Position numbers and translations under genes: made by a program
Source of the DNA: Burkholderia vietnamiensis LMG 10929
GTDB lineage: Bacteria; Pseudomonadota; Gammaproteobacteria; Burkholderiales; Burkholderiaceae
Assembly: GCF_000959445.1 (NCBI RefSeq)
Contig: NZ_CP009630.1
Coordinates: 2,108,001 to 2,172,000, forward strand
Direction: 5' to 3'
DNA length: 64,000 bases
Notes under the pieces: model-generated
Database searches by the model: none
Told to the model about the DNA's origin: nothing
What the model saw: the letters and a program-made list of their open reading frames with translations, nothing else
Shown here: positions 28,496 through 37,182 of the stretch, one piece after another
How the letters are laid out: the number at the start of each line of letters is the position of its first letter
How positions within the stretch are numbered: position 1 is the first letter of the stretch

Positions 28496-29425
28496 TCAGT
28501 GCGCCCAGCGCAGCACGAGCGGATCGAGCCGGCGCGCGATCGCGATCAGTTCCGCGCGGGTGTCCGGATGCAGCTCGGGCATCGGATGGCGCGGCCGCTC
28601 GCATGCGATCACGCCGCCTTCCTTCATCAGCGCCTTGGCGGTCAGGATTCCGGACTGGCGGTTCTCGTGGTTGATCAGCGGCAGCCACGTCTGGTAATGC
28701 GCGAACGCTTCGTCGTGGCGGCCGTCGCGGAACGCTTCGAGGATCGGCCGGATGCCGTCCGGAAAGCCGCCGCCGGTCATCGCGCCGGTCGCGCCCGCGT
28801 GCAGGTCGGCGAGCAGCGTGATCGCCTCCTCGCCGTCCCACGGCCCTTCGATCGCGTCGCCGCCGAGCCGGATCAGTTCGCGCAGCTTGTTCGCGGCGCC
28901 CGGCGTTTCGATCTTGAAGTACGCGACCTGCTCGATCTCGCGCGCCATCCGCGCGAGCAACGGCGCGGACAGCACGGTGCCGCTCGCGGGGGCGTCCTGG
29001 ATCATGATCGGGATGTCGATCGCATCGGACACGCGCGCGTAGAAGTCGAAGATCTGCGCTTCGGGCACGCGAAACGTCGCGCCGTGATACGGCGGCATCG
29101 CCATCACCATCGCCGCGCCGAGCTGCTGCGCGCGCAGGCTGCGCGCCGCACAGACCTGCGTGCCGTAGTGCGACGTCGTGACGATCACCGGCACGCGGCC
29201 GGCCACGTGTTCGAGGATGGTGCGCGTGAGCACGTCGCGCTCGTCGTCGGTGATCGCGAACTGCTCGGAGAAGTTCGCGAGGATGCACAGCCCGTCCGAG
29301 CCGGCGTCGATCATGAAATCGACCGCGCGCTTCTGGCTCGCGAGGTCGAGTTCGCCGGTGTCGGTAAACGTCGTCGGGACGACGGGGAAAATGCCGCGAT
29401 AGCGCGGCGTGCTGCTCGATGTCAT
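28496..29425 (-). CDS. L-2-keto-3-deoxyarabonate dehydratase (DHDPS family)
   Basis: A 309-residue (beta/alpha)8-barrel of the dihydrodipicolinate synthase family. The Schiff-base lysine is in EQVAYFKIETPG. The N-terminal IFPVVPTTFTDTGELDLASQ, CILANFSEQFAI and AMPPYHGATFRVPEAQI segments resemble the Azospirillum L-KDA dehydratase as I remember it, rather than KDPGal aldolases. It converts L-2-keto-3-deoxyarabonate to alpha-ketoglutarate semialdehyde. The dehydrogenase that should finish the route is not in the window. Confidence 0.88.
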   Translation of the reverse strand: MTSSSTPRYRGIFPVVPTTFTDTGELDLASQKRAVDFMIDAGSDGLCILANFSEQFAITDDERDVLTRTILEHVAGRVPVIVTTSHYGTQVCAARSLRAQQLGAAMVMAMPPYHGATFRVPEAQIFDFYARVSDAIDIPIMIQDAPASGTVLSAPLLARMAREIEQVAYFKIETPGAANKLRELIRLGGDAIEGPWDGEEAITLLADLHAGATGAMTGGGFPDGIRPILEAFRDGRHDEAFAHYQTWLPLINHENRQSGILTAKALMKEGGVIACERPRHPMPELHPDTRAELIAIARRLDPLVLRWAH

Positions 29426-29475
29426 GGTTCGGTCCTGCGTCGGTCGAAGCGGCGGTCAGCCGCAAAACAATCCAT

Positions 29476-30834
29476 TCATGATTCGCGGGCGAAGGCGCGC
29501 GCGGCCGGTTCGGGCGTGCGCAGCGCCGCGCGCACGACGAACGTCATCAGCACCGCGAACAGCAGCGTCGCCGCGAGAAAGTACAGGCCGGCCGCGAGGC
29601 TGCCGGTCGCCGCCTTGATCAGGCCGATGCCGTACGGCCCCGCGTAGCCGCCGAGATTCGCGAGCGAGTTGATCGCGGCGATACCGACCGCCGCGCTGGT
29701 GCCGCTCAGGAATTCGCCGGGCAGCGCCCACACGACCGCCTGGATCGAGTAGAGCGAGAACGCGGTCAGGCAGATGAACGCCAGCTGCAGCGCGGGCTGC
29801 CGCACCCATGCGCTCGCGGCCATCGTCAGCGCGGCCGCCGCCGATACGACGACGATGTGTCCGTAGCGCTCGCGCTTGCGGTCCGAATGGCGCGGCACGA
29901 TCAGCAGGCCGAGCACCGCGAACAGGTACGGCACCGCGGACAGCAGCCCGGTGGCCGCATCGCCGGCGCCGAATGCGTGGATGATCGTCGGCAGCCACAG
30001 CGACAGCCCGTAGATGCACAGCGGAAACGGCAGGAACAGCGCGGCGAGCAGCAGCACGCGGCGATCGCGCAATGCGGCGAGCGGGTTGCGGTGCGAATCG
30101 GGGCGATACGTGTCGCGGTCGGCGGCGAGCTGGTTCGCGATCCAGCGGCGCTCGACGTCGTTCAGCCAGCGCGCGTGCGCGGGCGACTCCGGCAGCAGCC
30201 GCAGCGTCGGCCACGTGAGCAGCACGGCCGGCAGGCCGCTGACGACGAACAGCGTCTGCCAGTCGGACAGGCCGAACAGCCCGTGCGTCGACAGCAGCCA
30301 GCCGGCCAGCGGGCCCGTGACGATGCCGGCGAGCGGCTGCGCGAGGACGAGCAGGCCGATCACGCGCGCCCGGTCGCGCATCGGGAACCATTGCGTGAGG
30401 AAGTACAGGATGCCGGGATAGAGGCCGGCTTCGGCTGCGCCGAGCAGGAAGCGCAGCACGTAGAAGCTGGTGGGGCCTTGCACGAGCGCCATCGCCATCG
30501 TGATCACGCCCCACGTCGCGAGGATGCGTGCGAACCACACGCGTGCGCCGAAGCGGCCGAGTGCGAGGTTGCTCGGTACTTCGCAGAGGAAGTAGCCGAT
30601 GAAGAAGAGTCCGGCGCCGAGGCCGTACGCGGCGTCGCCGATGCCGACCGCCGCGTTCATGTGCAGCTTCGCGAAGCCGACGACCGTACGGTCGACGTAC
30701 GCGACCACGTAGATCAGCGCGAGGAACGGCACCAGCTTGCGCGTGAGCAGGCGGGTCAGCTGCCGCTCGTCGACGGCTGCCGGCGAATCGGACTGTTCCG
30801 CCGCGGGGTGCGCGGGCGTGTACTGCGTCGTCAT
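29476..30834 (-). CDS. MFS transporter (ACS-like sugar-acid transporter)
   Basis: A 452-residue, twelve-helix major facilitator protein. The start region LVPFLALIYVVAYVDRTVVGFAKL and the AEAGLYPGILYFLTQWFP motif in helix 5 are typical of the anion:cation symporter subfamily (galactonate, tartrate, glucarate). RARVIGLLVLAQPLAGIVTG is the conserved loop. Embedded in the arabinose operon, it probably takes up L-arabonate or another aldonate as an alternative entry point. A 34-bp hairpin lies 14 bp before its start codon. Confidence 0.9.
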   Translation of the reverse strand: MTTQYTPAHPAAEQSDSPAAVDERQLTRLLTRKLVPFLALIYVVAYVDRTVVGFAKLHMNAAVGIGDAAYGLGAGLFFIGYFLCEVPSNLALGRFGARVWFARILATWGVITMAMALVQGPTSFYVLRFLLGAAEAGLYPGILYFLTQWFPMRDRARVIGLLVLAQPLAGIVTGPLAGWLLSTHGLFGLSDWQTLFVVSGLPAVLLTWPTLRLLPESPAHARWLNDVERRWIANQLAADRDTYRPDSHRNPLAALRDRRVLLLAALFLPFPLCIYGLSLWLPTIIHAFGAGDAATGLLSAVPYLFAVLGLLIVPRHSDRKRERYGHIVVVSAAAALTMAASAWVRQPALQLAFICLTAFSLYSIQAVVWALPGEFLSGTSAAVGIAAINSLANLGGYAGPYGIGLIKAATGSLAAGLYFLAATLLFAVLMTFVVRAALRTPEPAARAFARES

Positions 30835-30847
30835 CTTGTCTCCTGTC

Positions 30848-30881
30848 GGTCCACGTTGGCGCTTCAGCGCCTACGTGGACC
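30848..30881. promoter_or_regulatory. 34-bp hairpin in MFS leader
   Basis: Arms GGTCCACGTTGGCGCT (30848-30863) and AGCGCCTACGTGGACC (30866-30881) pair with one mismatch around a 2-nt centre. It sits in the 155-bp gap between the arabonate dehydratase and MFS genes, 14 bp from the MFS start. A diverged direct copy of the left arm occurs at about 30897-30912. It may modulate transcript processing or MFS translation. Confidence 0.65.
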
Positions 30882-30989
30882 CCATGCTTCGCGGTCGGTC
30901 CGCATTGGCGCTTTTGCTCGCACCGGGCGCATATCCCGATCTCCACCCGACCGCACCGCGCTCCTCATCCCTACGCCGCCACCCGCCGT

Positions 30990-32741
30990 TCAATGCGAAT
31001 GGCTCGGCACGTCCGCGCCGCGCGTGCCGACCAGGAAGTCGAGGTCGCAGCCCTCGTCGGCCTGCATCACGTGATCGATGTAAAGCCGCGCATACCCGCC
31101 CTTGCCGAGCTGCGCGGATACACCGGGCGCCGCGGTCGGATCGACGTCGGACAGCCGCCGCTGCAGTTCGTCATCCGTAATGTCCAGATGCAGCGTGCCG
31201 GCCTCGCAGTCGAGCTCGATCCAGTCGCCGTTGCGCACCGCCGCCAGCGGGCCGCCGGCCGCCGCTTCCGGCGCGACGTGCAGCACGACCGTGCCGTACG
31301 CGGTGCCGCTCATCCGCGCGTCCGAGATCCGCACCATGTCCTTCACGCCCTGACGCAGCAGCTTCGGCGGCAGCCCCATGTTGCCGACCTCGGCCATCCC
31401 CGGATACCCGCGCGGCCCGCAGTTCTTCAGCACCATCACCGAGCTGGCGTCCACGTCGAGCGATTCGTCGTTGATCGTCGCCTTGTAGTGCTCGAGGTTC
31501 TCGAACACCACCGCGCGACCGCGATGCTTGAGCAGCTCGGGGCTCGCCGCCGACGGCTTCAGCACCGCGCCGCGCGGCGCGAGATTGCCGCGCAGGATGC
31601 AGATGCCGCCGTCCGCGATCAGCGGCCGGTCGAGCGGACGGATCACCTCGTCGTCGTAGTTCGGCGCTTCGCGCACGTTGTCCCACAGCGACTTGCCGTT
31701 GACCGTCAGCGCGTCCGGATGCGGCAGCAGCCCGCCTTCGCCGAGCCGGCGCAGCACGGCCGGCAGGCCGCCCGCGTAATAGAACTCCTCCATCAGGAAG
31801 CGCCCGGACGGCATCAGGTCGACGATCGTCGGCGTGTCGCGGCCGATGCGCATCCAGTCCTCGAGCTCCAGCGGCACGCCGATGCGGCCCGCGATCGCCT
31901 TCAGGTGGATCACCGCATTGGTCGAGCCGCCGATCGCCGCGTTGGCGCGGATCGCGTTCTCGAACGCGGCGCGCGTCAGCACCTTCGACAGCACGAGCCC
32001 TTCGAGCGCCATCTCGACGATGCGGATGCCCGACATGTGCGCGAGCACGTAGCGGCGCGAATCGACGGCCGGAATCGCCGCGTTGTGCGGCAGCGCGACG
32101 CCGAGCGCCTCGGCCATGCACGCCATCGTCGACGCGGTGCCCATCGTGTTGCAGGTGCCGGCCGAGCGCGACATCCCGGCTTCGGCCGACAGGAAGTGAT
32201 GGAGGTCGATCTCGCCGGCCTTCAGCGCTTCGTGCAGTTGCCACACGGCCGTGCCCGAGCCGATGTTCTTGCCTTCCAGCTTGCCGTTCAGCATCGGGCC
32301 GCCCGACACGACGATCGCCGGCACGTCGCAGCTCGCCGCGCCCATCAGGAGCGCCGGCGTGGTCTTGTCGCAGCCGGCGAGCAGCACGACCGCGTCGATC
32401 GGGTTGCCGCGGATGGCCTCTTCGACGTCCATCGATGCAAGATTGCGCGTGAGCATCGCGGACGGCCGCAGGTTCGATTCGCCGTTCGAGAACACCGGGA
32501 ACTCGACCGGAAAGCCGCCCGCTTCGAAGACGCCGCGCTTCACGTGCTCGGCCAGCTTGCGGAAATGGGCGTTGCAGGGCGTCAGTTCGGACCATGTATT
32601 GCAGATGCCGATGATCGGCCGGCCGTCGAACTCGTGATCGGGGATGCCCTGGTTCTTCATCCAGCTTCGATACATGAAGCCGTTCTTGTCATTGGTGCCG
32701 AACCATTCGGTGGAGCGCAGCCTGGGTTTTGTTGCCGACAT
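30990..32741 (-). CDS. L-arabonate dehydratase (IlvD/Edd family)
   Basis: A 583-residue dehydratase that removes water from L-arabonate to give L-2-keto-3-deoxyarabonate. Iron-sulfur ligands are expected at the cysteines in ICNTWSELTPCNAHF, LLAGCDKTTPALLMG and SAGTCNTMGTASTM. The C-terminal RISDARMSGTAYGTVVLHVAPE is the conserved Mg/substrate block of pentonate dehydratases. It is the first gene of the eight-gene minus-strand operon and is divergent from the LysR regulator gene. Confidence 0.92.
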   Translation of the reverse strand: MSATKPRLRSTEWFGTNDKNGFMYRSWMKNQGIPDHEFDGRPIIGICNTWSELTPCNAHFRKLAEHVKRGVFEAGGFPVEFPVFSNGESNLRPSAMLTRNLASMDVEEAIRGNPIDAVVLLAGCDKTTPALLMGAASCDVPAIVVSGGPMLNGKLEGKNIGSGTAVWQLHEALKAGEIDLHHFLSAEAGMSRSAGTCNTMGTASTMACMAEALGVALPHNAAIPAVDSRRYVLAHMSGIRIVEMALEGLVLSKVLTRAAFENAIRANAAIGGSTNAVIHLKAIAGRIGVPLELEDWMRIGRDTPTIVDLMPSGRFLMEEFYYAGGLPAVLRRLGEGGLLPHPDALTVNGKSLWDNVREAPNYDDEVIRPLDRPLIADGGICILRGNLAPRGAVLKPSAASPELLKHRGRAVVFENLEHYKATINDESLDVDASSVMVLKNCGPRGYPGMAEVGNMGLPPKLLRQGVKDMVRISDARMSGTAYGTVVLHVAPEAAAGGPLAAVRNGDWIELDCEAGTLHLDITDDELQRRLSDVDPTAAPGVSAQLGKGGYARLYIDHVMQADEGCDLDFLVGTRGADVPSHSH

Positions 32742-32820
32742 CGTCAGTCCTGTGGTGACGGGATACCGGCGCAGTCTAGGCAGAATTTTGATAACTCGCT
32801 AATGACGTTTTAGGCGATTA

Positions 32821-32842
32821 CGATATCGATTCCGATATCGAT
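32821..32842. promoter_or_regulatory. Duplicated CGATATCGAT palindrome, likely LysR/promoter site
   Basis: Two identical 10-bp palindromes CGATATCGAT at 32821-32830 and 32833-32842, 12 bp start to start, in the 114-bp divergent gap between the arabonate dehydratase and LysR genes. An imperfect inverted repeat (GCTAATGACG.../...TTTTAGGCGATTA) lies just to the left. Confidence 0.55.
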
Positions 32843-32855
32843 ATAAACCCGTACG

Positions 32856-33806
32856 ATGACCGAAGCCAGCCCGTGGGGAAACCGCAATCGCCTGAAGACG
32901 CGCCAGTTGCTGCTGGTCGTCGCGCTCGCCGACGAAGGCAGCATTCACCGCGCGGCGGCCGCGCTGAGCATGACGCAGCCGGCCGCGTCGAAGCTGCTGC
33001 GCGAGCTCGAGGAGTCGATCGGCGCGGTGCTGTTCGAGCGGCTGCCGCGCGGGATGCGGCCGACGCTGTACGGCGACGCGCTGATCCGCCACGCGCGCGC
33101 CGCGCTCGGCAGCCTCGATCAGGCGCGCGAGGAGCTGGCCGCGCTGAAGGCCGGGCATCTCGGGCATGTCGCGGTGGGCGCGATCACGTCGCCGGGCCTG
33201 CGGCTGGTGCCGCCGGCCGTCGCGGCCGTGAAGGGCACGCACGCGAACGTGCGCGTGTCGGTCGCGATCGACACCAGCAACGCGCTGCTCGAGCACCTCG
33301 CGCAGGACAAGCTGGACATCGTGCTGGGCCGGCTGTCGGCCGAGCACGACAAGCTGCATCTGCGGTACGAGCCGCTGACCGGCGAGCCCGTCGCCGCGGT
33401 CGTGCGGCCGGGCCATCCGCTGCTCGCGCAGGCGCCGCTGTCGCTCGCCGATGTGCAGCGCGCCGCGTGGGTCATGCCGCCGGCCGGCAGCGTGCTGCGC
33501 CATCGCTTCGAACTGGTGTTCCAGCGCGCGAGCCTCGCGCCGCCCGTGAACGTGGTCGAGACGGCCGCACTGCTGTTCATCACGCAGCTGATCGAGCAGA
33601 GCGACATGATCGCGGTGCTCGCCGAGGATGTCGCCACGTACTACGCGCGCCACGGGATCGTGTCGGTGCTGCCGCTGCAGATGGATTGCCGGATGGACGA
33701 TTTCGGGATCATCACGCGCACCGACCGGCTGCCTTCGCCGGCCGTCGAGGTGATGGCCGATGCGCTTCGGGCAGCGGCGCGCGACGTTTATGGCGTCGCG
33801 CTCTGA
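32856..33806 (+). CDS. LysR-family regulator (GbpR-like)
   Basis: A 316-residue LTTR. The N-terminal winged helix-turn-helix is LLVVALADEGSIHRAAAALSMTQPAASKLLREL, split here as the HTH at about residues 21-48. The C-terminal half is the periplasmic-binding-like effector domain. The regulator resembles GbpR-type regulators of galactose/arabinose binding-protein operons, and its divergent position to the arabinose operon supports that role. Effector is probably arabinose, galactose or a pathway intermediate. It is followed by a convergent OsmC gene. Confidence 0.88.
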   Translation: MTEASPWGNRNRLKTRQLLLVVALADEGSIHRAAAALSMTQPAASKLLRELEESIGAVLFERLPRGMRPTLYGDALIRHARAALGSLDQAREELAALKAGHLGHVAVGAITSPGLRLVPPAVAAVKGTHANVRVSVAIDTSNALLEHLAQDKLDIVLGRLSAEHDKLHLRYEPLTGEPVAAVVRPGHPLLAQAPLSLADVQRAAWVMPPAGSVLRHRFELVFQRASLAPPVNVVETAALLFITQLIEQSDMIAVLAEDVATYYARHGIVSVLPLQMDCRMDDFGIITRTDRLPSPAVEVMADALRAAARDVYGVAL

Positions 33807-33898
33807 GGCGGAGGGGCGGGTGGGCGGGGCTGGCCGGCAGGTCGGCGGGCGCGGGTGGCAGGCTTGCCTTGTCGCGCGCCGCCGTCAAGCATCAAGCG

Positions 33899-34375
33899 TT
33901 ACGCGGCCGCGAACTCGATCACCGGTTCGCAGCGGATCGGAAAGTTCACCGAGTTCGCGATATAGCACTTCGCATGCGCATCGTGATGCAGACGCGCCGC
34001 CAGCTCGCGATCGTCGCCCGCGCGGATCGTCACATGCGGATGCAGCACGATTTCGCTGAAACAACCGTGATCGGGGCCGTCGAGCATCGTTCCGTGCGCG
34101 TCGTCGAGATACGCGAGCACGCGGACGCCGGCCTCCGCGCAGAGATGCAGATACCAGAGCTTGTGGCACGCCGACGCCGACGCCACCAGCAGATCCTCGG
34201 GGTTCCAGCGCTGCGCGTCGCCGCGGAACGCAGGATCGGACGAGCCCGGAATGTCGGGCTTCGAACCCGCGCGAATCACGTGATCGCGGCCGTATTCGCG
34301 ATACCCGGACGTGCCGCTGCCGCGGTTGCCGGTCCACTCCACAGCCACGCGGTACTTGTGTTCGCCATGCGCCAT
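33899..34375 (-). CDS. OsmC/Ohr-family thiol peroxidase
   Basis: A 158-residue OsmC-fold protein. The two redox cysteines are in SASACHKLWYLHLC (first, in the helix) and HAKCYIANSVNFPIRC (second). NPEDLLVASASACH is the classic family signature. The ATG at 34375 directly follows GAGGAGATCGAA, a strong ribosome site, so it is preferred over an in-frame codon at 34411. The family reduces organic hydroperoxides. Presence of extra cysteines in both motifs is a small oddity. It is transcribed alone. Confidence 0.9.
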   Translation of the reverse strand: MAHGEHKYRVAVEWTGNRGSGTSGYREYGRDHVIRAGSKPDIPGSSDPAFRGDAQRWNPEDLLVASASACHKLWYLHLCAEAGVRVLAYLDDAHGTMLDGPDHGCFSEIVLHPHVTIRAGDDRELAARLHHDAHAKCYIANSVNFPIRCEPVIEFAAA

Positions 34376-34799
34376 TTCGATCTCCTCGGTGACGGAACGT
34401 GAGGCCGCCATTGTGACACCGGAAGGCGGGTGATTCGGCGGGCGGGTGCGCGGTTGGTCACGCGGTCGGTCACGACGGCGGGTTTAGGCTTCGTGAGCAG
34501 CCATAGCGCGGGCGGGCCGATGGCGTGCGCGGTCTGGCCGTCTGGCCCGTTTCCCGAAGCGCCCGAAGCGCGGGCATACCGCGGCACTCGTGCGTCGCGC
34601 GTCGTGCGTCGTGCGTCGTGCGTCGTGCGTCGGGCTTCGGGCTTCGGGCTTCGGGCTTCGGGCTTCGGGCTTCGGCCATGGGCATCGGCATCGGCATCGG
34701 CATCGGCTTCGGCTTCGGCTTCGGCTTCGGCTTCGGCTTCGGCTTCGGCTTCCGTCATCGGCTTCGGCTTCGGCTTCAGCCATCGACTTCACCCACCCC
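34376..34799. other. Intergenic region dominated by microsatellites
   Basis: A stretch of 424 bp between the OsmC and LacI genes (both minus strand). Apart from the repeat tract at 34590-34777 nothing recognisable is present; open frames through it merely translate the repeats. Confidence 0.6.
34590..34777. repeat. Composite 7-mer/6-mer microsatellite tract
   Basis: Consecutive blocks of GTGCGTC-type heptamers (six, one variant, 34590-34631), GGGCTTC heptamers (six, 34632-34673), GGCATC hexamers (four, 34681-34704) and GGCTTC hexamers (eight, 34705-34752), then three more GGCTTC after a break. Each block appears derived from the previous one by point change or 1-bp loss. Confidence 0.9.
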
Positions 34800-35834
34800 C
34801 TACCCATCCACCCGCCTCCCCGGCACCGCACTGGTCGTCCCGCGCACGACCAACCGCGGCGCCGACGCGATCCGCACGCGCGACCCGTCGTCGATCCGGC
34901 CGCCCGCCTCGCGCAACGTATTGAGCAACTCGACCGCGAGCGCCGCCGCCTCGGCGGTCGGAATCGCGACCGTCGTCAGCGTCGGCCGCGTGTCGCGCGC
35001 CAGGTGGATGTCGGTGATGCCGACGATCGACAGGTCGTCGGGCACGCGCCTGCCGCGATCGGCCGCCGCGTGCAGCGCGCCGATCGCGGGCAGATCGTTG
35101 GTCGCGACCAGCGCGGTCAACTCGGGATGCGCATCGAGCAGCCGGCCGGCCGCGCGCACGCCGCCTTCGATCGAATCGGGCTCGGCCGCGACGATCGACG
35201 CGTCGAGCCCCGCTTCGCGCATCACGTCGACGAAACCGTCGTAGCGCGCCGCCTGCACGCCGCTCGCCGAGCCGCCGACGATCACGCCGATCGCCCGATG
35301 CCCGAGCTCGACCAGATGCCGCGTCGCGATCCGCCCCGCCTCGCGGAAATCCACCGCCACGCACGGCAACCCGTCGGGCGGCGCATCGGGCCGCTCCCAC
35401 AGACACAGCACGACCGGCACGCCGCGGCGCGCGACGTCGGCGAGGTCGGGCAGATGCAGGTTCGCGTTCGTCACCAGAATGCCCTCCGAAATCGTGCCGG
35501 CGATCTGGTCGAGATACGCGCGCCCCTGCAACGGATCTTCATTCGTGTTGCAGACGATCAGGAACTGCCCGTTGCGCCGCACCGCGCGCTCGACCGCCAG
35601 CGCGAACTCCGGATAGAACGGGTTCGCGATGCTCGACACCATCAGCGCGACCGTCGGAGCGCGCCCTTCGGCCAGCGCGCGCGCCGCCAGATGCGGCCGG
35701 TAGCCGAGCGCCTGCACGGCCTCGAGCACCCGCGCGCGCGTCGCTTCGCCGACCCGCCCGCGATCGCGCAGCACGTTCGACACCGTCGCGGCCGTCACGC
35801 CGGCGCGACGCGCCACTTCGTCGAGTGTCGCCAT
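34800..35834 (-). CDS. LacI-family repressor of the beta-galactoside genes
   Basis: A 344-residue LacI/GalR protein. The N-terminal HTH and hinge read TLDEVARRAGVTAATVSNVL and then GYRPHLAARALAEG. The periplasmic-binding-like domain starts at PTVALMVSSIANPFYPEF, and the C-terminal VGITDIHLARDTRPTLTTV is the usual dimer/ligand region. It is divergent from the ABC ATPase gene; a perfect TTAAGCGCTTAA palindrome in the gap is its likely operator. Inducer is probably galactose or a galactoside. Confidence 0.9.
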   Translation of the reverse strand: MATLDEVARRAGVTAATVSNVLRDRGRVGEATRARVLEAVQALGYRPHLAARALAEGRAPTVALMVSSIANPFYPEFALAVERAVRRNGQFLIVCNTNEDPLQGRAYLDQIAGTISEGILVTNANLHLPDLADVARRGVPVVLCLWERPDAPPDGLPCVAVDFREAGRIATRHLVELGHRAIGVIVGGSASGVQAARYDGFVDVMREAGLDASIVAAEPDSIEGGVRAAGRLLDAHPELTALVATNDLPAIGALHAAADRGRRVPDDLSIVGITDIHLARDTRPTLTTVAIPTAEAAALAVELLNTLREAGGRIDDGSRVRIASAPRLVVRGTTSAVPGRRVDG

Positions 35835-35974
35835 GATTTGCCCACTATATGAGAGGTGAATCCAGTATTTGCTTCGCTACCCGAAGCAGCGCACTATCGC
35901 CGCACACCCTGCCGCTCGACCAACGAGCGCGACTCGGCCGCGATCGCAATCGCCTATTTTTTTGATCGCGATGA

Positions 35975-35986
35975 TTAAGCGCTTAA
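35975..35986. promoter_or_regulatory. Likely LacI operator TTAAGCGCTTAA
   Basis: A perfect 12-bp palindrome with a central CG, typical of LacI-family operators, 38 bp upstream of the ABC ATPase start and within the 190-bp divergent gap. A degenerate half-like copy (AAGCGCATTAA) follows at 35997-36007. A TGCTTCG/CGAAGCA inverted repeat lies nearer the LacI gene at 35870-35888. Confidence 0.7.
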
Positions 35987-36024
35987 GCATCGATCGAAGC
36001 GCATTAAAACATGGAGCGGAGACA

Positions 36025-37173
36025 ATGGCGAGCATCTCGATGCGTCGCGTGCAGAAGGCTTATGGCGAGCACGCGCCGGTCATACGCGACGTCGATCTGG
36101 ACATCGGCGCGCACGAGTTCTGCGTGTTCCTGGGCCCGTCGGGCTGCGGCAAGTCGACGTTGCTGCGGATGATCGCGGGCCTCGAGGATCTGAGCGACGG
36201 CGAGCTGTCGATCGACGGCCGCCGCGTCGACGACGTGCCGGCCGCCGAGCGCGGCGTCGCGATGGTGTTCCAGAGCTACGCGCTGTTTCCGCACATGACC
36301 GTCTACGAGAACATGGCGTTCGGCCTGAAGCTCGCGCGCGTGCAGAAGGCCGAGATCGACCGCAAGGTGCGCGACGCCGCGCGGATCCTGCAGCTCGACA
36401 CGCTGCTCGAGCGCAAGCCGAAGGCGCTGTCCGGCGGACAGCGGCAGCGCGTCGCGATCGGCCGCGCGATCGTGCGCGAGCCCGGGGTGTTCCTGTTCGA
36501 CGAACCGCTGTCGAACCTCGACGCGGCATTGCGCGGCCAGACGCGCATCGAGATCGCGAAGCTGCATCGGCAGTTCGAGCGCGCGAGCGTCGTCTACGTG
36601 ACGCACGACCAGACCGAGGCGATGACGCTCGCCGACAAGATCGTGCTGCTGCACACGGGCGCCGACACCGCGCGGCACGGCAGCATCGCGCAGGTCGGCG
36701 CGCCGCTCGACCTCTATCACCATCCGGCCAGCCGCTTCGTCGCCGGCTTCATCGGCTCGCCGCGGATGAACTTCCTGCCGGCCGTCGTCGTCGCCTGCGA
36801 CGCGCGGCGCACGACCGTCACGCTCGTGGCGTCGGGCGAATCGTTCACGCTGCCGCGCGACGGCTCCGCGCTCGCACCGGGCGCAGCCGTCACGCTCGGC
36901 ATCCGCCCCGAACATCTGACGCTCGGCGCCGCGCCCGACGCGACGACGCTCGCGCGCGACGTCGCGCTGGTCGAGCGTCTCGGCGAGCAGACCTACGTGC
37001 ATCTCGATCAGCCCGGCGGCACGCCGCTGATCGCGAAAGTGCCCGGCGACGCGGCCGTGCACGCCGGCGAGCGCGTGCACGTGCATGCAGCGGCGGCCGC
37101 GTGTCATCTGTTCAATGAAGACGGCCGCGCGGTGCCCGCGTGCGCCGACCTTCCCGTCCACCATTACGCATAA
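36025..37173 (+). CDS. Sugar ABC transporter ATPase (MalK/UgpC type)
   Basis: A 382-residue ATPase. Walker A is GPSGCGKST, the signature is LSGGQRQRVAIGRA, Walker B is VFLFDEPLSNLDA and the switch histidine is in VYVTHDQTEAM. The last 130 residues form the TOBE/regulatory domain of CUT1 importers. The ATG at 36025 has GGAGCGGAGAC upstream; the longer open frame runs back through the operator and is unlikely. It starts the five-gene galactoside operon (ATPase, GH42, binding protein, two permeases). Confidence 0.92.
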   Translation: MASISMRRVQKAYGEHAPVIRDVDLDIGAHEFCVFLGPSGCGKSTLLRMIAGLEDLSDGELSIDGRRVDDVPAAERGVAMVFQSYALFPHMTVYENMAFGLKLARVQKAEIDRKVRDAARILQLDTLLERKPKALSGGQRQRVAIGRAIVREPGVFLFDEPLSNLDAALRGQTRIEIAKLHRQFERASVVYVTHDQTEAMTLADKIVLLHTGADTARHGSIAQVGAPLDLYHHPASRFVAGFIGSPRMNFLPAVVVACDARRTTVTLVASGESFTLPRDGSALAPGAAVTLGIRPEHLTLGAAPDATTLARDVALVERLGEQTYVHLDQPGGTPLIAKVPGDAAVHAGERVHVHAAAAACHLFNEDGRAVPACADLPVHHYA

Positions 37174-37182
37174 GGATCGGGC

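Noticed and set aside
34590..34777. Possible CRISPR array
   Set aside because: Units are contiguous 6-7 bp tandem repeats without unique spacers, and no cas genes are present.
34430..35852. Plus-strand frames reading through the microsatellite with long GF/AS dipeptide repeats
   Set aside because: They merely translate the tandem repeats and then run antisense through the LacI gene; no start context or family resemblance.
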